Positions 1 through 7,279 of a stretch of 10,338 nucleotides of DNA are shown in pieces. The DNA comes from Thermoanaerobaculia bacterium (GTDB lineage: Bacteria; Acidobacteriota; Thermoanaerobaculia; Multivoradales; UBA5704): NCBI GenBank assembly GCA_025937035.1, contig JAICSG010000080.1:1-10338 (forward strand). Reading direction: 5' to 3'. Below the pieces are notes generated by a model. It searched no databases. It was not told where the DNA came from and was given only the letters and a program-made list of their open reading frames with translations. Numbering within the stretch: position 1 is the first letter of the stretch; every line of letters starts with the position of its first letter. The position numbers were made by a program, and so were the translations under genes.

Positions 1-924
1 GCGGTGAAGGCGGCCCAGCCGCGGATGGTGCCGGGCGCCGCGCAGGCCAAGCTCGCGCCCCAGGGGAGCCCGGGCGTCATCCAGCCCCTGCCCTTGAGCA
101 AGAAGGATCCGACCGGCCAGCCCGACGGCACCTACTGGGACCGGAAGGAGATGGTCACGGTGAACGGGTCCAATGTGCCGCAGCACATCACCGCGATTAT
201 GAAGAATCCGCCGGACGGCGGGCGGCCCAGCGTGTCCCCGCCGGGATGGGACTGGTTGCGACAGCGGGTGCCGAAAATCAAGGGAAACTGGGTGCGCTTC
301 CACATCATCAACCAATATCTCGGCGGTCCCGGCGATCAGACCTGGAATCTGGTTCCCACCTCGGTGGCGGTCAACAACACGTTCAACCGCGAGATCGAGG
401 AGCCCGCCAAGGAGAGCGCCCTGACGGACGACCACTGGACCTATGTCGACGTCGAGCTGAAGTACAACCCCGCTTGGCCGGCGCCCATTCCGGCCTCCAT
501 CCACGGCGAATGGGGGGACTGGGACGCCGACGCGAAGCAGTGGGTACGCCGGCATGCGCTCCCGGGCCCACTGCAAAATCCGAGCATCATGAACGTCCGT
601 GGCGTCGTGTATCACCGGGGGATCAACATCCCCATGGCGGACGTGACAGCTCGAGGCGTCCCCAAGGGGGTGCGGAAGCGTTTCAGGAAATGGCTGTCGG
701 AATATAGCCAGACGGAAGATGAGATCGGAAACTTCGAAACAGAGGCGGAGCTCAAGTTCGGCCAAGATGTCCACGACGGCTGGCTGAAGTCGATCTACCT
801 TGACGAGGACGAAGACCGGCCGGGGACCTACGTTCCGGTCGCCAGGGCGATGAAGCAAAAGCGGCGCCCCCGGGCCCCCCGGCCCCCCGGGAGAAGAAAG
901 GCTCGTGGCAAGCGGAGAGATTAA
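1..924 (+). CDS. Probable polymorphic-toxin-like protein with nuclease-like C-terminal core (5' partial)
   Basis: The frame is open from base 1, so the true start probably lies upstream; a GTG at 4 is in frame but no ribosome site can be seen. Residue numbers count from that GTG. Residues 1-30 are Ala/Pro/Gln-rich (QAKLAP, GSPGVIQP), like the linker of DUF4157/eCIS-associated and other polymorphic toxins, where 'GVIQ' often precedes the effector domain. The core at about 95-125 reads GNWVRFHIINQYLGGPG followed by WNLVPTS and VNN. This resembles the 'RGH...LGG.G...NLVP...N' signature of DNA/RNA non-specific endonuclease (NUC, Endonuclea_NS_2-like) toxins; R98, H100, N115 and N124 are candidate active-site or metal residues. 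However, the classic DRGH is not intact, so the protein could be inactive or a divergent fold. The C-terminus (about 280-306) is a strongly basic Pro/Arg tail. The stop overlaps the start of the downstream SUKH-family gene, which supports a toxin-immunity reading. The family is inferred by eye. Confidence 0.6.
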   Translation, partial: AVKAAQPRMVPGAAQAKLAPQGSPGVIQPLPLSKKDPTGQPDGTYWDRKEMVTVNGSNVPQHITAIMKNPPDGGRPSVSPPGWDWLRQRVPKIKGNWVRFHIINQYLGGPGDQTWNLVPTSVAVNNTFNREIEEPAKESALTDDHWTYVDVELKYNPAWPAPIPASIHGEWGDWDADAKQWVRRHALPGPLQNPSIMNVRGVVYHRGINIPMADVTARGVPKGVRKRFRKWLSEYSQTEDEIGNFETEAELKFGQDVHDGWLKSIYLDEDEDRPGTYVPVARAMKQKRRPRAPRPPGRRKARGKRRD

Positions 925-1547
925 TGAGCGATGAATTCCTGACCCGTTTCCGGCGCATGGTCGACGAGCTCGAGACGCACCCCCATCTGGAGGTGATCGA
1001 TTTTCATTTTTACCGGCCCGCGAAGCCGGAGCAGATCGCGGAGGCGTCAGGCTCGATGGGAGGGCGCCTGCCCGACGGCCTGGAGGCTTTCTATCGCGAG
1101 ATGAACGGCTTCACGCTGGAGTGGGAGATCACCCTGGAGGAGCTCCGGCAGGGGGACGACAGCGACAAGGGGTTGATCGACATCCTGCCGCTCGAGGAGG
1201 TCTTGAAGGACTGGCAGGGGTCGATCTGGCAGCCGGACGACGAGCGTTTCAAGGCCGTCAGGCCGTTCGACTTCTTCGTGCCGGAGGCCTGCTCGGCGCT
1301 GCTGTACCGGGAGGGGAGCGGTTTCGCCCCCACGGTCCACTATCACTATCTCGGCGAGCTCCTGCTCGACACGGGATACGGTTTCCGCGCCTACATCGAC
1401 CGGCTGCTGGCCTCGCGGGGGGCCTGGTACTGGATCGAGACGCTGTGCCGCGAGACCCACGGCAGCCCGCCGGCCCAGGCGTTCTTCCGCCGGATGCCGC
1501 GGCTGTTCCCGGGCTTCGATCCCTCCCTGTTTCAGCCGGGGGCCTGA
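924..1547 (+). CDS. SMI1/KNR4 (SUKH) family protein, probable immunity protein
   Basis: The 207-aa protein is acidic and predicted cytoplasmic, with no signal or membrane segment. Residues about 35-68 (EQIAEASGSMGGRLPDGLEA, then FYREMNGFTLEW) match the SUKH core pattern: an E..lG..LP..l..fY...NG helix-turn followed by a strand. A mid-region Asp-Ile-Leu-Pro-Leu-Glu (about 85-92), 'FDFF' and a strand-rich stretch through 'HYHYLGELLLDTGYGF' also follow the family's layout, and the length is normal. SUKH proteins are a widespread superfamily of immunity proteins that bind and neutralise nuclease and other polymorphic toxins. The ATG shares one base with the upstream stop (TAATG), so translation is probably coupled to the nuclease-like gene, as expected for a cognate pair. 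A housekeeping SMI1-like role cannot be excluded. Confidence 0.75.
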   Translation: MSDEFLTRFRRMVDELETHPHLEVIDFHFYRPAKPEQIAEASGSMGGRLPDGLEAFYREMNGFTLEWEITLEELRQGDDSDKGLIDILPLEEVLKDWQGSIWQPDDERFKAVRPFDFFVPEACSALLYREGSGFAPTVHYHYLGELLLDTGYGFRAYIDRLLASRGAWYWIETLCRETHGSPPAQAFFRRMPRLFPGFDPSLFQPGA

Positions 1548-1571
1548 ATCCGTTCGTGCGTGCTGAAAACA

Positions 1572-1593
1572 GGGCGGCCACATAGGGCCGCCC
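1572..1593. terminator. GC-rich hairpin downstream of the SUKH gene
   Basis: Two 8-base arms, GGGCGGCC (1572-1579) and GGCCGCCC (1586-1593), are exactly complementary around a 6-base loop (ACATAG). The hairpin sits 25 bases after the SUKH stop. No T-run follows it, so it is either a weak or factor-assisted transcript end, or a stray copy of a short REP-like intergenic palindrome. The remainder of 1548-1795 holds no convincing gene. Confidence 0.4.
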
Positions 1594-1686
1594 CTAATCC
1601 TGGGCCGGTCCGGCTCAGCCCGGCAATGCCTCGCGAGGTGGGAGCGGGCCGCCCGGAAAGGTGGGGATCGACTCACTTTCCCGCTG

Positions 1687-1790
1687 TTGAAGCACACTCC
1701 CTTTTAAAGGTGTGTAACGGTAGGGGAGCGCAGAGCTTGAGATTACGCCTTCCTTCCGCGGGCGCTCGGGCCCGCCGGACAGAGAGGAGG
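1687..1790 (+). promoter_or_regulatory. Leader of the multicopper oxidase operon: weak dyad and strong Shine-Dalgarno
   Basis: The 100 bases before the oxidase contain an AT-rich break (CCTTTTAAAGG, 1700-1710) that is itself a small dyad. It is flanked by ACAC (1694-1697) and GTGT (1712-1715), which pair only with a one-base offset. A TTGAAG at 1687-1692 could serve as a -35 element, but no well-spaced -10 is evident. GGAGG at 1786-1790 lies five bases before the ATG at 1796 and fixes the start. The dyad is a possible operator; I do not recognise a specific regulator site. Confidence 0.3.
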
Positions 1791-1795
1791 ATGCC

Positions 1796-3715
1796 ATGTA
1801 CTTCAACAGTCTTGGGGAGAAGGTATCGCGGGCACGCTTCAAGGAGATGTACAACGCGTTCAGGAACCGCCAGGAGCTGATCAAGGCGGGCCTGATGAAC
1901 CGGCGCAGCCTGATCAAATTGGGCCTGCTCTCGGGCACCGGGTACCTGATGCACAAAAACGGCCTGAGCGCCTGGGGGTGGGGCGGCGGCGGCAGCTCGG
2001 GCCAGTGCGCGAGCCCCACGACGACGCCGTTCTCCATGAATCTGCCCATCCTGCCGGTGAAGCAGCCGGTCTCGGTGTCCTCGCTGAGCCCCGCGCCGCA
2101 GATCAATCCGAACACCGCCATCAATCCGTCGACCGGGCTCGCCTACGAGGGTCGCACCCGGGCCCATCAGGCGCCGGCCCTCGGCTTCCCGTTCCCGGCG
2201 CCGGTGGTCTATCAGATCACCCAGAAGCCGGCGCAGGTGGTCATGTCCAATCAGTTGCCGCCGCAGCCGGTCTGGAGCTTCGACGGCCTCTCTCCCGGGC
2301 CGACCTACGTGGCGCAGTACGGCACGCCGATCCTGGTCCGCAACGTCAACGCGCTGGCGGGCGACAACTCGGGGTTCGGCCTCCCCTCGGTCACGACGCA
2401 CCTGCACAACGCGCACACGCCGTCCGAGAGCGACGGTTTTCCCGAGGATTATTTCGCGGCGGGCCAGTATTACGATCAGTATTATCCGAACGCCTATGCC
2501 GGGTTCAACTCCACGCACAAGCCCAACGGCGACATCGACGAGGCGTTGAGCACGCTCTGGTATCACGATCACCGCGCGGGCTTCACCTCGCAGAACGTTT
2601 ATAAGGGTCTCGCCGGCTTCTTCCTGCTGTTCAATCAGTTCGACACCGGCAACGAGACCACCGGCTTCCGGCTGCCGACCTTCCCGGACTACGACATCCC
2701 GATGATGTTCGGCGACCGCTGCTTCGATCCGACGACCGGCATCATGGCTTTCGATACGTTCAATCTGGACGGCATCCTGGGCGACAAGTTCCTGGTCAAC
2801 GGGGTCATCCAGCCGGTCTTGCACGTCCATCCGCGGCGCTACCGCTTCCGCTGGCTGAACAGCGGACCGTCGCGATTCCTGCAGGTCCATCTCACGGATC
2901 TGAGCAATCTGAGCACCAACAACCTGTTCTGGCAGATCTCGGAGGACGGCAACCTGCTGCCCAAGCCGGTGCAGGTGCCGGCCGTCGCCATGGGGGTGGC
3001 CGAGCGGGCGGACGTGATCGTCGACTTCTCGAAATTCGCCGGCAAGACGCTCTATCTGGAGAACCGGCTGGAGCAGACCAACGGGCGCGGCCCCACCGGC
3101 AAGGTGCTCAGCGCCGGCCAGGGCAACCTGATGCTGAAGATCGTCGTCGACCTTCCTACGGTGGCGGACGGCAGCGTGGATCCGGCGACCCTGCCGGCGT
3201 TCTACGCCCTGCCGAGCACCAATGCCACGCCGCGGGTGCAGCGCAGCTTCAAATTCGATCTCACGCGCAACGGCGAGTGGACGATCAACGGCGCGTTTTT
3301 CGATTCCTCGCCCCGCTTCACGGTGCAGCAGAACAGCGTGGAGACCTGGTCGCTCAGCAACGGCTGGGGGAGCCCGGAGTGGTCGCATCCCATTCACGTA
3401 CATTTCGAGGAATTCCAGATCCTCCAGGGGGCGCCGGGGCTCTATCCCGACAGCCGGTATTCGAGCAGCAACAACTGGGGCGGCGGCTGGAGCTATGGGG
3501 GGGGCTCGAACTGGGGCGGCGGCTCGACGGGGACCAACCTGTCGCGCAAGGACGTCGTGCGGCTCACCTCGCGGGGGGACGTCACGCTGTTCTTCCGCTT
3601 CCGCGACTGGCTGGGCCGGTACGCGATGCACTGTCACAACGTCATCCACGAGGACCACGCGATGATGCTCCGGTTCGACATCGCGACGACGGGCGACACC
3701 AACAGCAGGCCTTGA
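1796..3715 (+). CDS. Tat-exported multicopper oxidase (bilirubin oxidase/CotA-like)
   Basis: The 639-aa protein oxidises a substrate (phenolic, metal or bilirubin-like; unknown here) at a type-1 copper and reduces O2 to water at a trinuclear centre. All four copper motifs are visible in order: HLH (202-204), WYHDH (H257, H259), HPIHVH (531-536) and HCHNVIHEDHAMM (612-624). C613 and M623/M624 supply the type-1 site, so the active centre appears complete. A twin-arginine motif NRRSLIK (35-41) precedes a hydrophobic stretch; the n-region is unusually long (about 33 residues), but GGAGG five bases before ATG 1796 supports this start. A Gly/Ser/Asn/Trp-rich insert (about 556-582) sits between the third and fourth copper motifs. 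It is the first gene of a tight cluster with a SCO1 copper chaperone (13-base gap) and an exported hemerythrin, pointing to a periplasmic copper/oxygen function. The family is certain; the substrate is not. Confidence 0.93.
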   Translation: MYFNSLGEKVSRARFKEMYNAFRNRQELIKAGLMNRRSLIKLGLLSGTGYLMHKNGLSAWGWGGGGSSGQCASPTTTPFSMNLPILPVKQPVSVSSLSPAPQINPNTAINPSTGLAYEGRTRAHQAPALGFPFPAPVVYQITQKPAQVVMSNQLPPQPVWSFDGLSPGPTYVAQYGTPILVRNVNALAGDNSGFGLPSVTTHLHNAHTPSESDGFPEDYFAAGQYYDQYYPNAYAGFNSTHKPNGDIDEALSTLWYHDHRAGFTSQNVYKGLAGFFLLFNQFDTGNETTGFRLPTFPDYDIPMMFGDRCFDPTTGIMAFDTFNLDGILGDKFLVNGVIQPVLHVHPRRYRFRWLNSGPSRFLQVHLTDLSNLSTNNLFWQISEDGNLLPKPVQVPAVAMGVAERADVIVDFSKFAGKTLYLENRLEQTNGRGPTGKVLSAGQGNLMLKIVVDLPTVADGSVDPATLPAFYALPSTNATPRVQRSFKFDLTRNGEWTINGAFFDSSPRFTVQQNSVETWSLSNGWGSPEWSHPIHVHFEEFQILQGAPGLYPDSRYSSSNNWGGGWSYGGGSNWGGGSTGTNLSRKDVVRLTSRGDVTLFFRFRDWLGRYAMHCHNVIHEDHAMMLRFDIATTGDTNSRP

Positions 3716-3728
3716 GAGGAGACCGGTC

Positions 3729-4388
3729 ATGAACAGCGTAACGAGACGAGGATTGCTCGCGGCCTCCGCCCTGCTCCCGTTCCTCCGCGGGTCCCAAGCG
3801 CGGGCCGGCGCCACTCCGGAGCCGGCCGCCGGCCGGTTCGCGCCGCCGCTCCCCGGACGGGAGATCCTGCGGCGGCGCTCCTTTCCGGACGTGGTGCTGA
3901 CCACGCACGAGGGGAAGCCGGTCCGTTTTTATGAGAACCTCCTCAAGGACAAGATCGTCGTCCTCAATCTGATGTACGCGAATTGCAACGGCATCTGCCC
4001 GACGATCACGTCGAATCTGGCGCGGGTGCGGAAGCTCCTGGCCGAGCGGACCACCCAGCCGGTGTTCTTCTATTCGCTCACCGTCAAGCCCGAGGAGGAC
4101 ACGCCCGAGAAGCTGAAGGCCTACGCGGAGATGCACCACGCGGGGCCTGGCTGGCTCTTCCTGACCGGCAAGCCGGCCGACGTCGAGCTGCTGCGGGACA
4201 AGCTCGGTTTCGTGGATCTCAACGCGCAGTTGGACAAGGAGGACAAGTCGAGCCACAGCGGCATGATTCGCTACGGCAACGAGCCGCGGGCCCTGTGGGG
4301 AGCCTGCCAGGGGCAGTCCCGGGCGGAGGTCATCGTGCGGGACATCTCGTTCGTGATTCCGCGGGAGGCGCTGAAGCCGCAGGCCTGA
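3729..4388 (+). CDS. SCO1/SenC family copper chaperone
   Basis: The 219-aa protein has a thioredoxin-like fold. Residues 1-28 form an export signal with twin arginines (TRRGLLAAS) and an Ala-rich h-region ending near ARA, so it should act outside the cytoplasmic membrane. The copper/thiol motif is C86-NGI-C90-P91, and H176 in the 'SSHSG' segment is in the usual place of the third SCO copper ligand. 'FYSLTVKPEEDTPEKLKAYA' is typical of the family's SxDPexDtpe.Lk.Y region. SCO proteins deliver copper to, or reduce cysteines of, cuproenzymes such as cytochrome oxidase CuA. Here the partner is probably the multicopper oxidase encoded 13 bases upstream, since no cytochrome oxidase gene is in view. 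A GAGAGGAG ribosome site lies just before the ATG. The C-terminus is normal. Confidence 0.9.
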   Translation: MNSVTRRGLLAASALLPFLRGSQARAGATPEPAAGRFAPPLPGREILRRRSFPDVVLTTHEGKPVRFYENLLKDKIVVLNLMYANCNGICPTITSNLARVRKLLAERTTQPVFFYSLTVKPEEDTPEKLKAYAEMHHAGPGWLFLTGKPADVELLRDKLGFVDLNAQLDKEDKSSHSGMIRYGNEPRALWGACQGQSRAEVIVRDISFVIPREALKPQA

Positions 4389-4448
4389 GCGGGTGAGGGT
4401 CCCGGGCCATGGCTCCTGGAGTATGCTCGCTTACCGAGGAGGTGAGCC

Positions 4449-5156
4449 ATGGCTCGGGACGAGATCGATCGCAGAAAGGTTCTGGCAGCGGGATTGGGTT
4501 TGCTGGCGGCGGTGCCGCCGCTGGCCGCGCTGGAGGGGAAGCCCGCCGGCAAGGGCAAGGCTCTCGATCCGGACGAGGGGGTCACGGCGCCGGAAGACCT
4601 GATGAAGGAGCACGGGGTGCTCAACCGGTGCCTGCTGATCTATGAGGAGGGGATGCGGCGCCTCCAGGCGAAGCAGGAGGTGGCGCCGGAGGTTTTCCTC
4701 CATACCGCCGAGCTGGTGCGGACTTTCGTCGAGCAATACCACGAGAAAAATGAAGAGAATTACATCTTCCCCGAATTCGTGAAGGCCCGGAAGCTGGTCG
4801 ATCTAGTGGAGACGCTGAAGACCCAGCACGTGGCCGGCCGCAAGGTGACGGCGGAGATCCTGCGGCTGTCCCAGCCGGCGCAGTTCCGCGTCGCGGCCAA
4901 CCGCGGCCAGCTCGTGGCGGCCTGCCAGTCGTTCATCCGCATGTACCGGCCGCACGAGGCGCGCGAGGACACGGTCCTCTTCCCGGCCTTGCGCACCATC
5001 CTCGATGCCAAACAGGTGGCCGCTCTCGGCGACCGCATGGAGGAGGACGAGCACAAGGTGCTGGGGGAGGAGGGGTTCGAGCACAGCGTGGCGAAGGTGG
5101 AGGCGATCGAGAAGCAGTTGGGGATTTATGAGCTGGGGCAGTTCACGCCGCGGTAG
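4449..5156 (+). CDS. Exported hemerythrin HHE cation-binding domain protein
   Basis: The 235-aa protein has an N-terminal RRK plus Leu/Ala h-region (residues 8-27), which looks like a Tat or Sec signal. A four-helix hemerythrin domain spans about 47-220. Putative di-iron ligands are in the expected order: H55 (KEHG), H85, H98-x3-E102 (HEKNEENYIFP), H127 (TQHVAG) and H169-x3-E173 (PHEAREDTVLFP). Such domains bind O2, NO or iron. Most bacterial versions are cytoplasmic or fused to sensors; an exported stand-alone one is less common. GAGGAGG (4436-4442) lies six bases before ATG 4449. The gene follows the SCO gene by 60 bases and may share its transcript. A role in supplying or sensing O2 or NO for the adjacent oxidase is inference only. 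Confidence 0.9.
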   Translation: MARDEIDRRKVLAAGLGLLAAVPPLAALEGKPAGKGKALDPDEGVTAPEDLMKEHGVLNRCLLIYEEGMRRLQAKQEVAPEVFLHTAELVRTFVEQYHEKNEENYIFPEFVKARKLVDLVETLKTQHVAGRKVTAEILRLSQPAQFRVAANRGQLVAACQSFIRMYRPHEAREDTVLFPALRTILDAKQVAALGDRMEEDEHKVLGEEGFEHSVAKVEAIEKQLGIYELGQFTPR

Positions 5157-5201
5157 GCAGGTCCCCGCCCGGGCATGAATGCCCGGGCTACGATTCAACC
5201 G

Positions 5202-5222
5202 AAAAGCCGGGTGAACCCGGCT
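5202..5222 (-). terminator. Inner left hairpin with TTTT, likely terminator for nadE
   Basis: Read on the minus strand, AGCCGGG and CCCGGCT form a 7-bp stem with a TTCA loop, followed by TTTT (complement of 5202-5205). It lies about 110 bases after the nadE stop. It mirrors the plus-strand hairpin, so the element could end transcription from both sides. Confidence 0.5.
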
Positions 5223-5247
5223 CTTAGAGGAGCGGCTCTGACTTCGG

Positions 5248-5268
5248 AGCCGGCTTCAGCCGGCTTTT
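5248..5268 (+). terminator. Inner right hairpin with TTTT, likely terminator for the hemerythrin operon
   Basis: AGCCGGC and GCCGGCT form a 7-bp stem closed by a TTCA tetraloop, followed directly by TTTT on the plus strand. This is a compact rho-independent-like terminator 92 bases after the hemerythrin stop. Confidence 0.5.
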
Positions 5269-5333
5269 CGTTTCCCACGTAGCCCGGGCATTCATGCCCG
5301 GGCGGGGCGGGCCGGGCAATCTGAAAAGCAGAG

Positions 5334-7217
5334 CTAAGGCCACTCGTTCCGCTGCACCACCGGAAGCTGCAAGGCCCTCTCCCGATCCAGATCGAGCGAG
5401 CCCACGTGCAGGGCGAGGGGGGACTGCACCCACTTGTAGATCGAGCGGGTGAAGAGCTTCGCGAAGCGGTCGGCCCAGCCGGCGAGGCGGTCCGCCTCGA
5501 CCTCGGGGAAGACCGCGCGCAGGGCGGCCGCCACCTCGGGAGGTGAGAGCTTCTCCCCCGCGTAGAGATAGAGACAGGCGTCCAGCACCGGGAAGGGCAT
5601 CAGCTCCCCCTCGGCCGTCTGCTCGGCGGCCAGCTCCGGGCCGGGCTCCGTCTCCAGGGTCTGGCGGATGCCGGCGAAGCCGAAGCGGGCCAGGAACCTT
5701 TCGAGCAGGGCCCCCACCACCGTCTTGGGCACGTTGGCGATCACCGACAGCGCCCCTTCGAGGTCGCCGCCGATGGTCGTATACCCCACCGCCTTCTCGC
5801 TCATGTCGCCGGTCTGGAGGAACAGGGCTCCCGAGCTGTTCGCCCAGTTCCACATGCGGCCGGCGCGCAGCCGCGCCTGGATGTTCTGCAGGGTGAGCTC
5901 CGTGGGCTCGCCGCCGCCCAGCATCTCGCGCGTGGCCCCGGTCTCGCGGTCGAACGCCTCCTCGATCGGCACCACCCGCAGGGCCACCCCCAGCTCCTGG
6001 CAGAGGGTGGCGGCGGCGCCGCGCGTCCCCTCCCCCGAGTAGCGGGTCGGCATGTAGAAGGCCTGGATCAGCTCCCCCGCCCTCTCCTCGCCCTGGAGCA
6101 GGCAGGCGGCCCGCCAGGCGATCAGCAGGGTGAGCATGGAGTCGCGCCCGCCGGAGAGGGCGATCCCCAGTGTCCGGAAGGCCCCCGACTTCTGGAAGTA
6201 GTCGCGCACCCCCAGCGCCAGCGCCTCGATGAGATCGTCCAGCACCTCCTCGCGGGCGGTGCGCTCGGGGGCCCCCGCCGCCGGCAGGAAGAGGCTCTCC
6301 CAGGACGGCACCGGATAGGGCAACGAGTCGGGGATCTGCGTGGGATGATCGCTCCGCAGCACCGGCACGGCGATCTCCTGGCGCTGGAACTCCTCGCAGT
6401 CGATCCGCCAGGTCGAGGCCTCCCGGCGGGCCCGCACGGTGCGGTCGAGATCGGCCACGCAGGCCGCCCACCCCTCGCGGAAGCGGGGGGCCTCCAGCAT
6501 CGGCCGGCCGTTCTGGAAGACGAAGCCGCCGCCGTCGAACACCAGGCCGTCCTGGGCGCCGATCCAGTTGGCGTAGGCGAGCGTCGCCTGATTGTCCGCC
6601 GAGCGGGTGGCGAGCATCTCCCGGCGGGTCGAGACCACCCCGACCCGGAACGGCGAGGCGGAGACGTTGACCACCAGCTCCGCCCCCGAGTAGCAGCGCC
6701 GCCGCATGGGGCCGTCCGGGGACCAGACGTCCTCGCAGACCTCGACCGCCAGCAGGCCGAAATCGAAGGCGAAGAGGTAGTCGCCCAGCGGCACGCCGCC
6801 GGCTTCGAGGGCCAGCCCCGGCGCGCCGCGCGAGAAGGTGCGCGCCTCGTAGAAGACGTTGTAGGTGGGGAGCTTCTCCTTCGGGATGAAGCCGAGGATC
6901 TCGCCGCCGTGGACCACCGCGGCGCAGTTGAAGATCTGGCCGCCCACCCCGACCGCCACCCCCACCACGAACACGGTGGGAAGATCGACCGTCTCCTCGG
7001 CGAAGCGCTCGATCTCGCTCCGCTGGGCGGCGAGGAACGCCCGCCACTGGATGAGGTCCTCGGTGGGATATCCGCCCACCACCTGCTCGGTGAAGCACCC
7101 GACCGTCACCCCGTCCGCCGCCATCTCGCGGGCCTGGGCCAGGACCCGGTCGACGTTCGAGCGCACCGCTCCGACCGTGGGGTTGACGTTGCCGAGCGCG
7201 ATCTTGATCAGCCGCAT
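5334..7217 (-). CDS. nadE: Glutamine-dependent NAD+ synthetase
   Basis: The 627-aa cytoplasmic enzyme catalyses the last step of NAD+ synthesis: amidation of nicotinate adenine dinucleotide, using ammonia from glutamine and ATP. The N-terminal nitrilase-type glutaminase domain (about 1-290) shows the Glu-Lys-Cys triad as E44 (CFTEQ), K115 (IPKEKLP) and C161 (VEVCEDVW). The C-terminal synthetase (about 320-627) has the ATP-pyrophosphatase loop SGGRDS at 355-360 and the family blocks 'MSEKAVGYTTIGGD' and 'NVPKT'. Length fits the two-domain form. ATG at 7217 is chosen because the protein begins MRLIKIALGN as usual and GGAGGT (7233-7228, minus strand) precedes it by about 10 bases; an in-frame GTG four codons earlier overlaps that site. 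The frame stays open upstream to 8450, but that part is only a shadow of the DUF2235 gene. It lies 62 bases after that gene and may be co-transcribed. Confidence 0.95.
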   Translation of the reverse strand: MRLIKIALGNVNPTVGAVRSNVDRVLAQAREMAADGVTVGCFTEQVVGGYPTEDLIQWRAFLAAQRSEIERFAEETVDLPTVFVVGVAVGVGGQIFNCAAVVHGGEILGFIPKEKLPTYNVFYEARTFSRGAPGLALEAGGVPLGDYLFAFDFGLLAVEVCEDVWSPDGPMRRRCYSGAELVVNVSASPFRVGVVSTRREMLATRSADNQATLAYANWIGAQDGLVFDGGGFVFQNGRPMLEAPRFREGWAACVADLDRTVRARREASTWRIDCEEFQRQEIAVPVLRSDHPTQIPDSLPYPVPSWESLFLPAAGAPERTAREEVLDDLIEALALGVRDYFQKSGAFRTLGIALSGGRDSMLTLLIAWRAACLLQGEERAGELIQAFYMPTRYSGEGTRGAAATLCQELGVALRVVPIEEAFDRETGATREMLGGGEPTELTLQNIQARLRAGRMWNWANSSGALFLQTGDMSEKAVGYTTIGGDLEGALSVIANVPKTVVGALLERFLARFGFAGIRQTLETEPGPELAAEQTAEGELMPFPVLDACLYLYAGEKLSPPEVAAALRAVFPEVEADRLAGWADRFAKLFTRSIYKWVQSPLALHVGSLDLDRERALQLPVVQRNEWP

Positions 7218-7279
7218 GCCGTTGACCACCTCCCGGCGGAATCCTGACGGATCGCGCGGGAGGTGGCAAATAGAGCGGC

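Larger units (their letters stand above)
5163..5307. repeat. 145-bp composite palindrome (MITE/REP-like) with perfect 30-bp terminal inverted repeats
   Basis: The arms 5163-5192 and 5278-5307 are perfect 30-base reverse complements. Each arm contains a hairpin of two self-complementary GCCCGGGC octamers around a 6-base loop (5167-5188 and 5282-5303). Inside lie a second pair of inverted hairpins (5205-5222 and 5248-5265), a central AT-poorer spacer and no open frame of note. The element lies exactly between the convergent hemerythrin and nadE genes. It resembles a small non-autonomous mobile element or a bacterial interspersed palindrome cluster. No target-site duplication is obvious: the bases just outside are GT and CG. 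Confidence 0.8.

Noticed and set aside
1673..3904. A 743-codon open frame on the minus strand opposite the multicopper oxidase
   Set aside because: It is a GC-rich shadow: Arg/Ala/Val-rich with no recognisable domain, while the plus strand carries an intact oxidase with all copper motifs.
5163..5307. CRISPR array or integron attC site
   Set aside because: The units are inverted rather than regularly spaced direct repeats, with no spacers and no integrase-type core sites.
5224..7269. A 681-codon minus-strand frame overlapping nadE
   Set aside because: Gly/Arg/Pro-rich low-complexity translation typical of a +1 shadow of a GC-rich gene; the alternative frame holds all NadE catalytic residues.
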